DNA of 17,154 bases. Source: Deinococcus sp. Lineage in GTDB: Bacteria; Deinococcota; Deinococci; Deinococcales; Deinococcaceae. Shown piece after piece: positions 16,870 through 17,154 of this stretch (position 1 is its first letter; the number at the start of each line of letters is the position of its first letter). The notes below the pieces were generated by a model. That model made no database searches and was not told the origin of the DNA. It was given only the letters and a program-made list of their open reading frames with translations. The position numbers and the translations under genes were made by a program. The stretch lies in NCBI RefSeq assembly GCF_018260405.1, contig NZ_JAGLBG010000055.1:1-17154 (forward strand), read 5' to 3'.

Positions 16870-17030
16870 GGACTCCGCTTAGAGCATTTTGCAAAAGGGT
16901 GGTGCTCTTTTGACCATCTTTTTGCCGAGTGGAACGAGTGAACAAGAAAGAGCAGGACGGAGAATGAAGGGGGGCGGCGGTGTTGTTCCGACGTGCCCAT
17001 CATTCGCAGAACTGCTCTAATTCCGACTCC
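16870..17030. repeat. About 160-bp element with imperfect terminal inverted repeats
   Basis: The left arm GGACTCCGCTTAGAGCA (16870-16886) is matched on the other strand by GGAGTCGGAATTAGAGCA (17013-17030): identical over the inner TTAGAGCA, with a few changes and one extra base outside. The left end reads ATACGGACTCCG, one base different from the terminal repeat of copy B (ATACGGATTCCG), so the two elements may be related. The interior is purine-rich on the plus strand near 16940-16980 and contains no gene. It looks like a MITE or foldable repeat upstream of rnj. Confidence 0.55.
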
Positions 17031-17154
17031 TGGCCCCCTCACCACTTGCTGGGCAGATACAGATCAACTTCGGTGTCCTAAGAGGCTGTCTGAGGCCCAT
17101 ATCGTCGGAGTATCCATGCTGCCCTCTTCATCAGGCGCACAATCGCTGGAGCAG

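Noticed and set aside
16722..17045. Minus-strand 107-residue frame upstream of rnj.
   Set aside because: It runs across the inverted-repeat element and into rnj's leader, has no ribosome site and matches no family I know.

Overview
The window is chromosomal DNA of a Deinococcus species. The clearest marker is irrE (pprI), the metalloprotease that controls the Deinococcus DNA-damage response, sitting directly ahead of folP-folB-folK as in D. radiodurans. A 16S rRNA gene with no 23S attached, an acyl-CoA-binding protein, a fused MoaD-MoaE and start codons placed 5-6 bases after a TANNNT box (the leaderless mRNA pattern described for Deinococcus) all fit. I cannot name the species.

Layout. 1-117: 3' end of a 16S rRNA gene and its terminator. 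181-3732 (+): acyl-CoA-binding protein, irrE, folP, folB, folK and a MoaD-MoaE fusion. 3733-4143: a convergent gap with a terminator and foldable repeats. 4144-6919 (-): a small FmdB-like protein without cysteines, an HtrA-type protease translationally coupled to it, then fumarase C. 6920-7375: a divergent gap with a hairpin-rich block and a TAGAC array ahead of glmS. 7376-10515 (+): glmS and a secreted TPR protein. 10608-11462 (-): a two-domain sulfurtransferase sharing a bidirectional terminator with the TPR gene. 11882-13894 (+): a membrane protein with two DUF937 domains and an extracytoplasmic C-terminal part. 14144-16677 (-): a phosphodiester-glycosidase-like lipoprotein and ribonuclease J, each ended by a copy of the same repeat. 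16678-17154: no gene, but a second inverted-repeat element.

Most genes are housekeeping: folate, molybdopterin, the TCA cycle, amino-sugar synthesis, RNA decay and envelope maintenance. I do not see a self-contained new defence or mobile system. The most interesting signals are non-coding: (a) a recurring TANNNT-N5/6-start arrangement, including one inside the fol operon that overlaps the folP stop codon; (b) a family of foldable intergenic repeats whose hairpin arms differ in a compensatory way between copies, and which in two copies begins exactly at a gene's TAA stop codon; (c) a block of nested hairpins between fmdB and glmS. Among proteins, the notable ones are the FmdB homologue that has lost all four zinc-ligand cysteines, the MoaD-MoaE fusion with a buried Gly-Gly, and the DUF937-membrane-Ig architecture.
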